The notes beneath the pieces were generated by a model. That model did not search any database, was not told where the DNA came from, and saw only the letters and a program-made list of their open reading frames with translations. This document shows positions 1 to 10,723 of a stretch of DNA of 64,000 nt, piece by piece. Source of the stretch: Diaporthe sp. PMI_573. Lineage: Eukaryota > Ascomycota > Sordariomycetes > Diaporthales > Diaporthaceae. The stretch is taken from contig JAJTUP010000009.1 of assembly GCA_021399435.1 (NCBI GenBank), positions 62,001 to 126,000 on the forward strand, in the 5' to 3' direction. How positions within the stretch are numbered: the stretch's first letter is position 1; each line of letters begins with the position of its first letter. The translations under genes and the position numbers were made by a program.

Positions 1-1089
1 GTAAGCCTTGTAGCCAGTACCGGAAGGCGACTCCATACTGTACATGTAGTCAGCCCACCAGGGGCCAGCAGCCCACCACAGGGCGCCAATCCAAACGTCG
101 CTGTTCTCAACCATGTAGTCGAGCATACCCTGAACAGCAGTCTTGCACTGGTCGTTGTCGCCACCGGCAAGCTCGCCAATGACTCCGATCTTGTTGTTCT
201 CGCGCAGCCAGGTGGTGGCCGCGGTGATGCGCTCCTTGCCGATGGTGGAGGACACACACTCGGTTGAGGTGCCGGACCCATCGCTGTCAAGGTACTGGTG
301 CATCTCGTAGACGAGCAGGTTGTCGACGGTGTCGGCGATGCTGCCCATGTTCTCGCTGTTGCCAGAGGTGGTCCAGGTCCAGGCACCCGTATATGAGGTA
401 CCCTCGACGAAGATATACTGGGTAGTGGCGCCAGCCCCGCGGACACCGTCGACGCAAGCCTGGTTGAGCTCAGCGGTCTGGGTATCGCTGGTCATGTCGT
501 GGGGCTCGTTGATGCAGTCGAAGACCACCTTGTCGTTGGACTTGAAGGAACCGGCCAGATTGGTCCAGAAGGTCTTGAAGTCGGCGTTGGACGAGATGAT
601 CTCGCCCTTGTAGCGGGCGTAGTTGTGAGGCTCGATCACGGCATACTTTCCAGCATCGGTGATGTAGTTGACCACAGTTGTGAGGTTCTTCAGGTAGTCG
701 GCATCCAGGTCCGCAGACAGCGAGGACTGAGCCATACGTTCAGCCAGAAAGGGAATACGGAACATGTTCATTCCCATGTCGATGAGTGTCTGGATGGCCG
801 ATGTGTCCGGGAAGATGTAGTCAGTGCCGTAAGCACCGGGCCAGTTCTTCTCGCCGAACTCTGCACCAGACTCGGAGGTGCCGAGGAACTTCAGGCCGCC
901 GGCCGAGGAGTTGGAGCCGGACGAGGCGGCACCGGTAGGGGTGCTCGAGGCGGCGCTTGACACGGCATTGGCTGCAGGCTCCGCCGCCGCCTCTGGGCAA
1001 GGTGCTCTGCGGTGGTGAGGAAGGGCTCCCGGAGCCGCCATGGCAGAGGCCGCGAAACCAGCCGCGAGGATCGAAGAGGTGACACGCAT
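1..1089 (-). CDS. Secreted GH5 endo-beta-1,4-glucanase (cellulase), 3' end beyond window
   Basis: Hydrolyses internal beta-1,4 bonds of cellulose outside the cell. The ATG at 1089 opens 363 codons that run unbroken to the window edge. Residues 1-19 form a signal peptide ending in AMAAP. A Ser/Ala-rich linker (about 35-65) leads into the catalytic domain at [19 protein letters not shown]. The acid/base Glu is in INEPHD (about E195) and the nucleophile Glu in IGELAGG (about E306). The domain reaches the conserved WWAAGPWW end block, so only a few C-terminal residues should be missing. Many GH5_5 fungal cellulases carry a CBM1 before the linker; none is visible here although the linker remains. 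No intron is seen. The family call is firm; substrate range within GH5 is inferred. Confidence 0.93.
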   Translation of the reverse strand, partial: MRVTSSILAAGFAASAMAAPGALPHHRRAPCPEAAAEPAANAVSSAASSTPTGAASSGSNSSAGGLKFLGTSESGAEFGEKNWPGAYGTDYIFPDTSAIQTLIDMGMNMFRIPFLAERMAQSSLSADLDADYLKNLTTVVNYITDAGKYAVIEPHNYARYKGEIISSNADFKTFWTNLAGSFKSNDKVVFDCINEPHDMTSDTQTAELNQACVDGVRGAGATTQYIFVEGTSYTGAWTWTTSGNSENMGSIADTVDNLLVYEMHQYLDSDGSGTSTECVSSTIGKERITAATTWLRENNKIGVIGELAGGDNDQCKTAVQGMLDYMVENSDVWIGALWWAAGPWWADYMYSMESPSGTGYKAY

Positions 1090-1245
1090 ATTGAATGAAT
1101 GTGTGTATAAAAATGAACGAAGGAAAGGCAGTGGCTAAGAAGGTAGTACCGCTAAGGAAAGAGCCAAGTCCAGCAGCCAAGAGCAGAGCCGCGGTGGTGG
1201 TATTTATCTAAGGATGCGAGGCGGGACGACGAGGCTGGCTATGTG
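1090..1245 (-). promoter_or_regulatory. Proximal promoter of the GH5 cellulase
   Basis: On the minus strand an ATAAATA TATA-like box lies at 1201-1207, about 112 bases before the ATG. Two copies of the GGCWWW core bound by XlnR/Xyr1-type cellulase activators are present on the plus strand: GGCTAA at 1133-1138 and GGCTAT at 1237-1242. The TATA box is seen directly; the activator sites are short and could be chance. Confidence 0.4.
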
Positions 1246-3659
1246 CCCGTGTGGATCGTCGCCCTATCGAGCGACGGGGTGGCATGTCCGCGTTCAGGGG
1301 TGCGACTACTCCTTCATCTGGGGAATCACTCAAAATCACACTGGGAATGGCGGGAAAAAGCTTAAAGATCGAATCATGGCCGTTCTGGAAAAATGACCGA
1401 TTTGACCGACCCGTTTCGAAACAACAAACACTCGTCATTGGGCGTTTACTTGAAACGTCGGCTCGCCGGTGGATCTCATCTCATAAAAGGGGCTCTGCGA
1501 TCCATCGAAAGTGTCGGAACTCGGTCACTGCGAAGGGGCTGGGAAGGTAATTTGAGTTAGACCAACGCGACCCATCGCCGGCATTACTTTGGCTAGTACC
1601 GTACCGAACTCTTTTGGTAATAGAGCGCCTGTCAATCTACATGGGGTTTTCACCTTACCCTTTCCGCTGCTTAACTCTTGCTGGTCTGAAATGCATAAAA
1701 GCATTGCGGCCCTAGGAACAACGCATCCGAGTCCTTTCCAAGCATTCCAGAAACTGCGCGGGTAGACCCTGGCCAACGACCTCTCAATCCAAATTCGGTG
1801 GATATGTCGCGATGCGGTCAGTCAAACCTTCGCTGCGCATCTATCGAGTGAACGCTTGGGCATTTCTGCTGTACTCTTCATCACATCTTGCTCTTACCAT
1901 AATGAGCCCATCCAAAATGAGCTTCCGGATGTCCCACAACGCCCTGCGCGGTCAAGGGGCACAGCGACAGGGGTAAGGAGAGGATGGATCATGGCAAAAG
2001 ATTCTGGTTCGATACAATGTGACAAGTCAATCGAGCAACTTTTAGGATGACATATTTGACAGCGCCAAGTATGTCGCTTATGGGTCTCTAGAAGTGGTCT
2101 CGGTGGGAACATGGCAAACCTATTACCAATGGCCTGGTCTATGTGGGCATCAGCCGTCATATACCCTCAAGTCGCGCGTGGTTCGGCATGTCATGTCATG
2201 TTGAATCGTTGCTCAGGGGAAGCAACGCAGCAAAGTCCGAACAAATCAGTAAGCAGCTTTGAACAGCGCCTTCATGTATTGTAAGTTGATGGTCTCAATG
2301 AGCCCTCTTGGAGATTGTGTCTGCCACTGCTGTATCAAATACGTATCCTCTGACGAAGTTATCAGAACCAGTAGGGACACTTTCCCACTGACATGTTATT
2401 GACAGATACATGAGTTACATTTGACAGATATCAATCCTGCTTCTGTTCTAACTATAATAAGACAAGTAGGCAGCACTTTCAAAGACGCCAAAGCAACCAA
2501 GAAATCGTTGAAAGTCTTCCACAGCCAGAGACTTTGGGTGCCCACCTCCTGCTAATACCCCTGACAAGACATTTTTGGGACGGCACAATTGATACTAGAG
2601 CTACAATCCCAGAAATCAATGCGATCTTGGAATAGACAACATTCTCACGCTTACCCACTGCACCGCTCCCGGTTCTGCATGATTGCCACCAACATTCGGA
2701 GGCAGTCTGAGCGAGTGGGTGTGGATGGGAAGGGATCTGGCTGGAGAAGTGCAAACACATATGGGGCACTGAACAGATCAGATCTGGCCACTGTGAAAAA
2801 ACGTTCAGCCGTCGCAATCTAGCCCAGCGGCTTCCCTTGTCCGAATCATGCCGCCTGTATCACAAGGGGCATGGTCACCAGATGGATGCATGACGCTTTG
2901 GATTCGTATACTCTCGGGGCGGAGATATCTGGTTGGACGAAGCTAGACGATGATCTGTATAACATCAATAAATATATTTTTCAAATTTCCATGTTGACAC
3001 CGACCTTGACGCGCCGATTCCTACTTTCCTATTCTGTCCTCTCGACTTGGAATGTCTGCGCAAAAACAATCAGCATTGAACCTAAAGCCTCATTCATCTT
3101 TCTGGTGACTTGTGTCTAATCATCTGGCGCAACAGGTACCGAGAGGCATCTTCTTTCCTTGCGACCATGATCGCCACTTCTTATCTTCAGAACCGCTTCT
3201 TGTCCGAATCCGCTCCACGGTCGTCTGTGGTCCACCTAGACAGCCTTCTAGTTAAGCTCGCACTATAGTCGTAGTCTTGAGCTCCAGTGACGGATTTAAT
3301 TACACAACAAACAACATGGTCCGCGCGGATCTTCCTGACCTACATGTTGGCAACTATTTCCACTGTTCGGAATGAAGTCTGCCAAGCCGATGCCGCAGTA
3401 CTAACACTGCATCCCATGGGCATGAACCATCCGATACAAATAAGAGATTGAAGCTCGAATTCCACATCGAGGCAGTTTCGAAAGGATCCAATCTCGGGAA
3501 GAAGGAATTCGGAAATGCAAAGCACGTGAGGCTCCGAAGCAGCAGAGGGATAATCGATTCACCACTATGCTTGTGATATTCAGTCAATGCTATAAGGACG
3601 GTAGAATCAAGATCGCCTCATTTTATTGCGGGCACATGGCGTGTAATATTTCTAAGAAT
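1246..3659. other. Intergenic, no gene recognised
   Basis: About 2.4 kb between the cellulase start and the 3' end of the next gene. Short ORFs occur on both strands (longest about 112 codons, minus, 2479-2817) but none shows a signal peptide, a recognised motif or splice continuity. I see no repeat or transposon. Confidence 0.6.
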
Positions 3660-4430
3660 TCAGTCCGCCGCTCTTCTCCAGAAGTCACTATCATTGTCAA
3701 TGTCGTAATCGTCGCCAGTGCTGTCGTATTCATAGTCATCATCATCGTCGTCGAAGTCACTGAAATCTCTGCCCCAGTCTTCGTCTTCTTCATATACCGT
3801 TGTGCGGATTGCCCAGCCGTGACTCTCCATTGTCTTTCGAATATGATCACTTGGAGGGTCCTCATAAACCTCAACGATGATCTCTTGGACGGATGGGATG
3901 GACCTAAAGTGAATGTCGACCAGCGCTAGCGCTTCAGTAGCAACCTTGAAGTTGTCTAGGCTGTCGAGCTTGTGCTCCATGAGGTCTGTGCTGTATAGGG
4001 ACGTTGAAATTGTGTTGAGATTGGCGCACGCGCCTCGGACAGTCTCAAAAATGCGCCTGGTATCTTCCTCGAGGCTGACCTCGTCACAGTCCAAACAGAG
4101 GACATCTGGAAAGTCGACCATTATGTCTCGAATATAGCTTGCATTTGTCTTCCCGATGTGTTCAAGAAATGAGCCTACTTGCTCGGGCGTGGAATCGGAG
4201 AAGTTGAATCGATTTTGGCCGTAGAACACCGGGCTGGCCTCGCTGTGGACAGTCTTACACGCGCGGAGCAGACCGCTTGTGAACTCTTGTGCTTGATGAA
4301 TGCCGCACCATGGGTCGATTTGCTCCTCCTGCAATAACGACAGTTCGTAAATCTTGTTCCGGAGCTCACTTGAGAGGCTGAGGAAGCTGGTCGGTGCATC
4401 AGCGGCCGTTTGCTGTCGATTCTTGGTCAG
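3660..4430 (-). CDS. DUF7730/F-box-like protein with acidic tail (main exon, 5' exon not found)
   Basis: Unknown function; this fungal family has an F-box-like N-terminal helix and often occurs in many copies. The open frame from 4430 gives an F-box-like block, SFLSLSSELRNKIYELSLL, followed by the family signature LLRACKTVHSEASPVFYGQN and a body of about 150 residues. It ends in a strongly acidic Asp/Tyr-rich tail (around 3675-3790). There is no ATG in frame before the F-box-like block. A stop abuts a good acceptor (CATAG at 4431-4435) with a CTGAC branch point about 12 bases earlier, so a short upstream exon is required; it must end in phase 0, and I could not identify it between 4436 and 4740. 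A second member of the family lies at 57701-59027. Confidence 0.7.
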   Translation of the reverse strand: MTKNRQQTAADAPTSFLSLSSELRNKIYELSLLQEEQIDPWCGIHQAQEFTSGLLRACKTVHSEASPVFYGQNRFNFSDSTPEQVGSFLEHIGKTNASYIRDIMVDFPDVLCLDCDEVSLEEDTRRIFETVRGACANLNTISTSLYSTDLMEHKLDSLDNFKVATEALALVDIHFRSIPSVQEIIVEVYEDPPSDHIRKTMESHGWAIRTTVYEEDEDWGRDFSDFDDDDDDYEYDSTGDDYDIDNDSDFWRRAAD

Positions 4431-5900
4431 CTATGGCCTCAGTCAGTGCGTCTGGTGGGATGCCTGTCACAGACTTCGCATTTGAAGCTTTGAACGACTT
4501 CAGTCATTGCAATGGGTACAATGTGGTCAGTAGTCTTCGATTTGTTTTCTAAGGTCACGGGTATAGTCGGTCGCTCCTTTATCTGTTGAGGGAAGCGATT
4601 GAGATTTAGATAATGTGGGTGTGCCGTCCTAATACTTTTCCCAACGTCCCTTATGACGTCGAAAGGGTGTGGAATGCAGTGGAAGCCACTCGTCACCCAC
4701 CCGTCATTGTGTAACACATTCCGGCGGGGTTGAGGGCTTTCTCATCTGTACTACGTGAAATCAACGCTTGAGGTTCTGGGCATTGAGGAAAATTTCATTC
4801 CAAAACCTGCTCCTGCGACTGGAACAAGTCGGCCGCAACTTGAAATCTTCGGTGACTGAAACGACGTTCTAAAAGGCAGGTACAGTACACGGAGTTTCAT
4901 GTGAAAAAGAAAACGACAGTGAAGTGTTTTTGCGCATTCTAAATTGCCTGATCCACCGGGTCTTCCGATGGGTGGGGGTTCAGCTCAGCCTCATTTGTCA
5001 ATTTCCTAGATGATTAAGAGGCTGACGCAACTAATAGAGCCTGATATAACCGGCGCTCAACTTGCTAAGCATGTCTGGTCTAAATTTTATCACGGCCAAT
5101 CAAGCAGCGACTTATTATAGGTGTGCTAGATGATGTTCAGATGTGATGTTAACACGATTTCGAGCACGGTATATCGGATAGAGCAAACTGACCGAATACT
5201 CTGCTATGGGAATTAGGCATACACGGCTCCTTTTCGCATACGCTAGAGCACTACAATAGTGGAGGCCCCTACTCGTGACAGATATGCATCATGAATAGTT
5301 TGATTTATGATACGAGCACCCTTTTGATACTTGTAAATTGCAGTGATCATCCTCGCTGGCCAAGTAAGACCAATCAAGAGAGTCTCGGCACGTGTTGCTT
5401 GATGTGTATAAGCATTGGCGATCTCCCAGTTGACGCGAAACATCATTTACCTCTTGAGACTCGGACTAGGATCATGTAACCTGAGCGCAATGACTGACGA
5501 TTGTTGCATCCCAGGCTGGCCGTCTGAAAAGATGCACGCAACCGCTTGGAAGGCCATGCTCTCACACGTCCGTGACTGTGATCCGAATGTTTGTAGGATG
5601 TGATCGCATCCTGCATGATTGTGTTCGTCCGTCAAAGCGATACCCATTGACCAAGTACCATGATAGAAAATCAAGCCTGGGGGTCCCTTGCACCTGGCAT
5701 CAAGCATGGTGATCCCTCGCATCGTGCGTACTAGGCCAAGCCAAGCCGTCTCGTCTCATCTGTCAAACGGGTGTCATCTGGCATTTTCTGTGTCATCTGT
5801 CAACTCATTTTCAGACCACATCGAAAGCATAGATGGTTCAGACAAAACTTGGACCCCATGCGGCAGTCGGGAAAGTTCTCAATAAGGCACAGTGGTCGTC
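4431..5900. other. Intergenic; probably holds the missing first exon of the DUF7730 gene
   Basis: The intron acceptor at 4431-4435 (minus) shows the upstream gene starts somewhere in the first few hundred bases. Beyond that no coding frame is convincing; ORFs at 5243-5722 overlap on both strands and look random. Confidence 0.5.
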
Positions 5901-5906
5901 TATAAA
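5901..5906 (+). promoter_or_regulatory. TATA box of the small secreted protein gene
   Basis: A perfect TATAAA lies 146 bases before the ATG at 6052, a usual distance in filamentous fungi once a 5' leader of about 100 bases is allowed. Confidence 0.5.
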
Positions 5907-6051
5907 GCAGCCGGACCAGCTCTCCAAGTGCAGCTATTGACCATCCAACAACTCATCACTCTTTATCAGCTCGAGTTAGTTCGACTCATTCAGTCTCTTA
6001 CAGGTTGAAAACACTCCTTTGAGACCTACGAAGCAACAATCTTTCCTCAGG

Positions 6052-6335
6052 ATGCAGTTCTCCACCATCGCTTGGATCGTCACCGCCCTCGTGGCTGGGC
6101 AAACACTCGCTACACCAGCTAAAAAAGCCGGTACGTAGCTTTTGGCTCCATTCATCTCCGCTGTGACTTCCTTGTTTAAGTAGACGTTGACAATCCGTGT
6201 GCAGCCACCGATGGACAAGCATGCACTGGCTCTGTGTCCAATCTGCAGCAGGACGGTGTTTGTAAAGCCGGGAAGTGCAACATAGACATCCCTCCCAACG
6301 AGCTGGACATCGTAGCCAGCGCCAATTGCGAGTAG
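6052..6335 (+). CDS. Small secreted cysteine-containing protein (effector candidate), two exons
   Basis: A 69-residue protein encoded by join(6052..6130, 6205..6335). Residues 1-20 are a clear signal peptide (MQFSTIAWIVTALVAGQTLA) cut before TPAKKA. The mature part of about 49 residues has four Cys with spacing C-x12-C-x4-C-x16-C, consistent with two disulfides. The 74-nt intron has a GTACGT donor and a GTGCAG acceptor, and it splits a Gly/Ala codon after one base. No homologue is recognised from memory. Small size, secretion and an even Cys count are the usual signs of a host-interaction or antimicrobial peptide, but that role is inference. A good TATA box lies upstream. The frame is stopped inside the intron, so intron-blind ORF calling misses the gene. 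Confidence 0.75.
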
Positions 6336-6548
6336 GGCGGGACAGAATTAATTATCTACCCGGGGTCACTCTTTCAAGCCAGTCAGAGGTTTTGTCAATA
6401 GCCAGAAGCGAGTGACAGGTACAGGCGTTCAAATGAGTTTGGTAAACAATGAAATTTATCTTGTCAATTTTCTCAAAACATCTCGACGACCTGTTCGTGC
6501 GGGCATTGTGAGCAGTCGAATCGACGGTCCAGGGTTTGTTCGATATTA

Positions 6549-6568
6549 ACACCTCGGTTTCGAGGTGT
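6549..6568. repeat. Short perfect inverted repeat
   Basis: Eight-base arms ACACCTCG and CGAGGTGT around a GTTT loop. Too short to assign a role; it lies about 215 bases after the small secreted protein stop. Confidence 0.5.
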
Positions 6569-7430
6569 CTCAGGTAGGTGTCGAGGAAAATAGCTACTGG
6601 AGCATCTCTACACAAGACACGTGAAAAGAAAGGCGAGTCAGTGCAGTCACCTAATAAACGGACTCGATGAGCCGTTGCAGATTTATTGTTAGCACTTGGG
6701 CAGTCTGGGAGAAGCTCAGCGCCCCCGAAAGTTCGCCGTCAATGTCCGACTCGGCACAATTACTTGGTTCTGCGTATGCGTCGGTCCTTTCCCAAAGCTC
6801 TCCCGCATTTATCCAAGCTTCGCATTTGGTCAGCGTACTGTACTGTGCACATCGTCACCGGTAGTTAAGAATGTGGTTCTTTTCCCCGTCCCCCACAATC
6901 GGGAATCTTTACCCCAGGTTTTGGGGACCGCCCTGCAAGGTTGCAGCCACGGGGAAAATGACCCCATCAGGGCAGAACGGGGCCAGACTTTCCCACCCTG
7001 TTCCAATTCGGCCAACCTCCCCGCGCGCCTTGGCGGCGGCATGCAAGCATCCCGGTTGTCTTCACCTTGTTTTCATCAGCGGATGTGTGGAACAGAGCTG
7101 TATGTACGGCATACGCTGCGAGCCATGCGACGTCGTTATAGCCATTCTCGTCGGGGTCGTGAGGAGATCGACGTCATGCCAGGGCTTTTGTTGGGGCTGA
7201 CGCGTTGTATAAGTAGTCGACGGTGGACCGCAGGTTAAATGTCACAGCATGCAGCGGTTACACCCTTCGGTACCGTTCTTGCAGCATAGCAACTCGTCGC
7301 CTGTTTCGCCCGTGCAGATTGAACCCTTGAGCCGCAGGATCTTGTCCTGCACCGTCCAATTGAGTGATAGGGCCTCCCTCCTCCGTCACATCTTATCGAG
7401 ACAGACTTCCCCTGCATAGTTCTGTCGAGC

Positions 7431-7470
7431 ACACACACACACACACACACACACACTCTCTCTCTCTCTC
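7431..7470. repeat. Compound microsatellite (AC)13(TC)7
   Basis: Thirteen AC units run straight into seven TC units, about 140 bases before the start codon of the dehydrogenase and possibly inside its 5' leader. Length should vary between strains. Confidence 0.95.
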
Positions 7471-7610
7471 TTGATCTTCCCGCCTGAAACTCACCTCAAT
7501 TACCTGACTGAAGACACGGGAGCTGTGACGATATATCCGGATCGTGTAAACCCGCCATTATAAACAAACAAAGGCAAGGCCGAAAGGACCGGCAACCACA
7601 ATACCCCAAG

Positions 7611-8882
7611 ATGACGTCCCCAGGGAAGAGACCAGTGGTACTGCACATCGGCGACCCGATAAAGTACAACCCGGACACATACGCGGGCTTCTCGTCCGCC
7701 TTCGAGGTGATCCGGCCCAGCGCCGAGGAGCGCCAGCGGCCAGAGTTCATCCGGGCGCTCCGGGAGCGCAGGTGGGGCGACTTCGCCGCCATCTTCCGGC
7801 CGTTTTGGTCCACGGGCGGCGAGATGGGCAAGTGGGACGCCGAGCTCATCAGCCTGCTCCCCGCGAGCTGCCGCGTCTTTGCCAGCGCGGGCGCCGGGTT
7901 CGACTGGGCTGATACCAAGTTGCTTGGTGAGAGGGGTGAGTTGAGCCGGTGATAAGAAGAATTCACCCGGACCCCTGACCCTTGCCTGCCCTTCGTACAC
8001 ACTCAAGCACGGATTGCTGACGAGGTGCCATGAAAAGGCGTCATCTACTGCAACGGCGGCCTAGCAGCAGCAGAATCAGTAGCCGACTTCGCAGTCGCGC
8101 TCGTGATAAGCACATTCCGCCACCTACCATGGGGCATCGCGGCAGCCACAGTCCCGACCTTACTCGGTGACCCAAAGGCAGCCGAGGCGGCCTTCCGCTT
8201 CTCCCACGAGCATGAGGTGTTTCACAGCCACAACCTGCGCGGCCACGTCCTGGGCCTCATCGGCCTGGGCAAGATCGGGCAGATGATCAGCTCGAAGCTC
8301 GGGAACCCGTCCATGGGCATGGTCCTGCACTATCATGATGTGGTGCGGAGGTCCGCGGAGGAGGAGTCCCGAATGGGGCTCACGTACCACCCGACGCTCG
8401 CGTCGCTGCTGGCCGCGAGCGATTGTGCCGTATTGTGCACGCCTGCCAGCGCGGATGGGAAGCCGCTTATCAATGCGGCGGCGCTGTCAGCCATTAAGCC
8501 TGGCGGACGGTTTGTTAATATCGCGCGCGGGTCGCTTGTGGACGAGGAGGCGCTGGCGGACGCGCTTGAGAGCGGGAGGGTTAGTGCCGCGAGTCTGGAC
8601 GTGTTTGCTGACGAGCCGAGGATCTCGCGGAGGCTGCTCAAGTTCGCCGGGGCGGAGCAGATTGCTGCCGCTGGGGCGGAGGGCGGAAAGATCGGGCCCG
8701 ATGGGAAGGCCGTCAACCCGGGGCGGGTGCTGCTGACGTGCCACAACGCCGGCGGGACGGTGGAGACGCACATTGGGTTCGAGGAGCTGGCCATGAGGAA
8801 TATCATGGCTGTGCTGGAGGGGCGGCAGGCTATCACGCCTGTGAACATGCACTTTTTGAACAGGAAGGATAGCAAGTTGTAA
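7611..8882 (+). CDS. D-2-hydroxyacid dehydrogenase, D-mandelate-dehydrogenase-like, two exons
   Basis: NAD(P)-dependent oxidation of D-2-hydroxy acids or reduction of 2-oxo acids in the cytosol. Structure join(7611..7935, 8038..8882), 389 residues. The 102-nt intron has a GTGAGT donor, TGCTGAC branch and AAAAG acceptor and restores GERGVIYCNGG. The Rossmann motif is GLIGLGKIGQ. Catalytic Arg sits in NIARGSLVDEEAL, Glu in FADEP, and His in TCHNAGGTVETH, the normal order for the family. The length and the N-terminal catalytic half resemble the fungal D-mandelate/glyoxylate-reductase-like branch, not phosphoglycerate dehydrogenase. The natural substrate cannot be read from the sequence. The second exon contains a Gly/Ala-rich insertion between the Glu and His motifs (about 8640-8720). 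Confidence 0.9.
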
Positions 8883-9208
8883 ATTTGGGGGACGGTGGAG
8901 GAGTGAGGTCGGAGGGGGATGCGATCAATCGTCAACCAACAGGAGGGGCGCCGAGGCATGTGGGTCCTTGTGCTGGTGACTTACTGTATATGACATGTCA
9001 CTTGATTGAGGCACGTGGCTGGGAAATGGGAAGTCTGAAAAGTTTATATGGGAAATATTTATCATGCGTATCTATGGGCAGTCGCGTTGTTTTGCGTGCA
9101 TCCTCATTATCATCTTGCTGCATCACGTCGTCCTGTCTCCCGACTGCAGCCCGTCACAAACAGACTGTTTTTCTCGCCTGGAAACCTCCTGGGAGAATCG
9201 CCCATCTT
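8883..9208. other. Convergent 3' intergenic region
   Basis: About 330 bases between two genes that end toward each other. Nothing coding is seen. Confidence 0.6.
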
Positions 9209-10723
9209 TTACATCCCCCGCCCAATGAAGTCCATATCGGGCCCCTGAGCCTTTGGAGCTGGGGGCGGCGCGTCTGGGTATCGCTGACCAGAAGACGGAT
9301 GGTATCGGTGAGATCGGAGATTCTCAGACGGGCCCTGTTGTTCCTGTGCCTGCTCCATTTCCTCCTTCTCTGGATCCCGCTCATCGTCTTGCGTCCGCTG
9401 CTGTCTTGCTTGACGCCGCTGCTCACGCCGCGACAGAGCAGGAGCTGCTGCTACTGCTGCGCTGGCGAGGTGGACTGCTGGTGGTTCCTGTGTCACAGCG
9501 GGCCGTGGGTCGGGCGACGGCTCATTCCGGTTGTCGTCCATGTGGAAGTGGAAGTGCTGATTTGTAGCACCCTGTGGCGCTGCTGACTGCGAGTTTTGGT
9601 TGTACGTGCCTGCCTGTCCATTGGACGCCTGATTGTCGTACGACCTCCTGTTGTCATACGCCCTGTTGTCGTATGAATTCCTGTTGCTGTAGGACCGCTC
9701 ATCATAGGCCCTGTTGTCGTTCTTGACGTTGTTCTTGTTATAAGTCCTCCCGTCGACATTCTTCTCCTTCTTGGTCTTCCTGTTCCCACCGCACAGAGCC
9801 AGGGTGAACTTGTTGTTCTTGCGCATGAGATACCATAGAAGCAGTGCCAGCAGAGCCAGGAAAGCGGTACCGCCCACGACGCCGCCTGCGATCGCACCCG
9901 CGTTATTGCTGCCCCCGCCATCTCCACCGCCGTTGCCGCCGCCACTGCCAGCCCCTGCGCCCGCGCTGGCACTCGCGTCACTCCCAATCACGGACGTGAC
10001 CGTGGACGTGGACCCATCTGCCGCGGTGGTAGTAGCAACCACGGTAGAAGGCCCATTCCGGCTCTGTGACGCAGCCTCAGCCGAGGACCTGGAGGCGGCC
10101 GCGGCGCTCGAGGAGCTAGCTGCCGCCGAGGACCGCGACGCGTCGATGACAAACTGCGGCTCATCCAACATGGAGATGAGGGTGGCCGTGGGAAAGCACT
10201 TGAACATGGACCGCGCGGGCGTGCCCGTCCAGACAAAAGTGCCACACTCGGGCTGGTCGGCGTTCTGGCAGCAGCCGGTCTGCGGCCCCGCGGAGGTGCA
10301 TTTACTAGACTGCACAGCTTCGTAGTTGAGGCAGACGGTGTAGAACTGCTCGAGGCCGTCGGTGGCGCAGGCGACAACATCTCCGGTGTTGGTGGAGCAG
10401 CTGAGCGGTGACTCGCAGACGTATGGCTGGGAGGAGATGCCTGAGTGCCAGCCACAGGTTTGGTCGTTCTCCCATGTGTTATCTGATGACGCTGATGAGT
10501 CTGTCCTCTGGCGCCTGTGAAGGAGCAGCTCGACGACTGCCTTGGAGGGTGGTTGTGTTGGCTCAGGGGCGTACTCCTGGTACTCATAAACCTCTGGTGG
10601 TTGAGTTGGGCGAGACAGGTCGCCACCTCTGAGGTCTATGACTGGGTCTGGTGCGTAGGCGAGCCATCGGGCTGAGGCCTGGCAGCTCAAGGCTGATACT
10701 GTAAGAATAGCTGATGGCTTCAT
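9209..10723 (-). CDS. Single-pass cell-surface protein, Mid2/WSC-like architecture
   Basis: A 504-residue intronless ORF. Layout: signal peptide (1-18), short Pro-rich segment, Cys-rich ectodomain of about 100 residues (from about 85, starting TCGWHSGISS), Ser/Ala then Gly-rich stalk, one transmembrane helix (about residues 276-300, AGGVVGGTAFLALLALLLWY) followed by basic residues, and a long cytoplasmic tail. This is the plan of cell-wall stress sensors such as Mid2 or WSC, although the ectodomain is not a WSC domain that I recognise. The tail holds a run of short Tyr/Asp/Asn/Arg repeats (YDNR type, DNA about 9630-9730), a His/Phe patch and a charged probable coiled coil (RREQRRQARQQR onward). 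A role in wall sensing is inferred from architecture only. A TATAAG box lies about 125 bases upstream (minus, 10843-10848). Confidence 0.82.
   Translation of the reverse strand: MKPSAILTVSALSCQASARWLAYAPDPVIDLRGGDLSRPTQPPEVYEYQEYAPEPTQPPSKAVVELLLHRRQRTDSSASSDNTWENDQTCGWHSGISSQPYVCESPLSCSTNTGDVVACATDGLEQFYTVCLNYEAVQSSKCTSAGPQTGCCQNADQPECGTFVWTGTPARSMFKCFPTATLISMLDEPQFVIDASRSSAAASSSSAAAASRSSAEAASQSRNGPSTVVATTTAADGSTSTVTSVIGSDASASAGAGAGSGGGNGGGDGGGSNNAGAIAGGVVGGTAFLALLALLLWYLMRKNNKFTLALCGGNRKTKKEKNVDGRTYNKNNVKNDNRAYDERSYSNRNSYDNRAYDNRRSYDNQASNGQAGTYNQNSQSAAPQGATNQHFHFHMDDNRNEPSPDPRPAVTQEPPAVHLASAAVAAAPALSRREQRRQARQQRTQDDERDPEKEEMEQAQEQQGPSENLRSHRYHPSSGQRYPDAPPPAPKAQGPDMDFIGRGM

Larger units (their letters stand above)
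6336..7610. other. Intergenic with hairpin and microsatellite
   Basis: No gene recognised. ORFs of up to 180 codons at 6696-7238 overlap in several frames and show no family motif. The tract holds a short hairpin (6549-6568) and a dinucleotide repeat (7431-7470), listed separately, and must contain the dehydrogenase promoter. Confidence 0.55.

Noticed and set aside
6696..7238. A 180-codon plus-strand ORF
   Set aside because: Three frames are open over the same stretch, no motif is present, and codon use is unlike the neighbouring genes.
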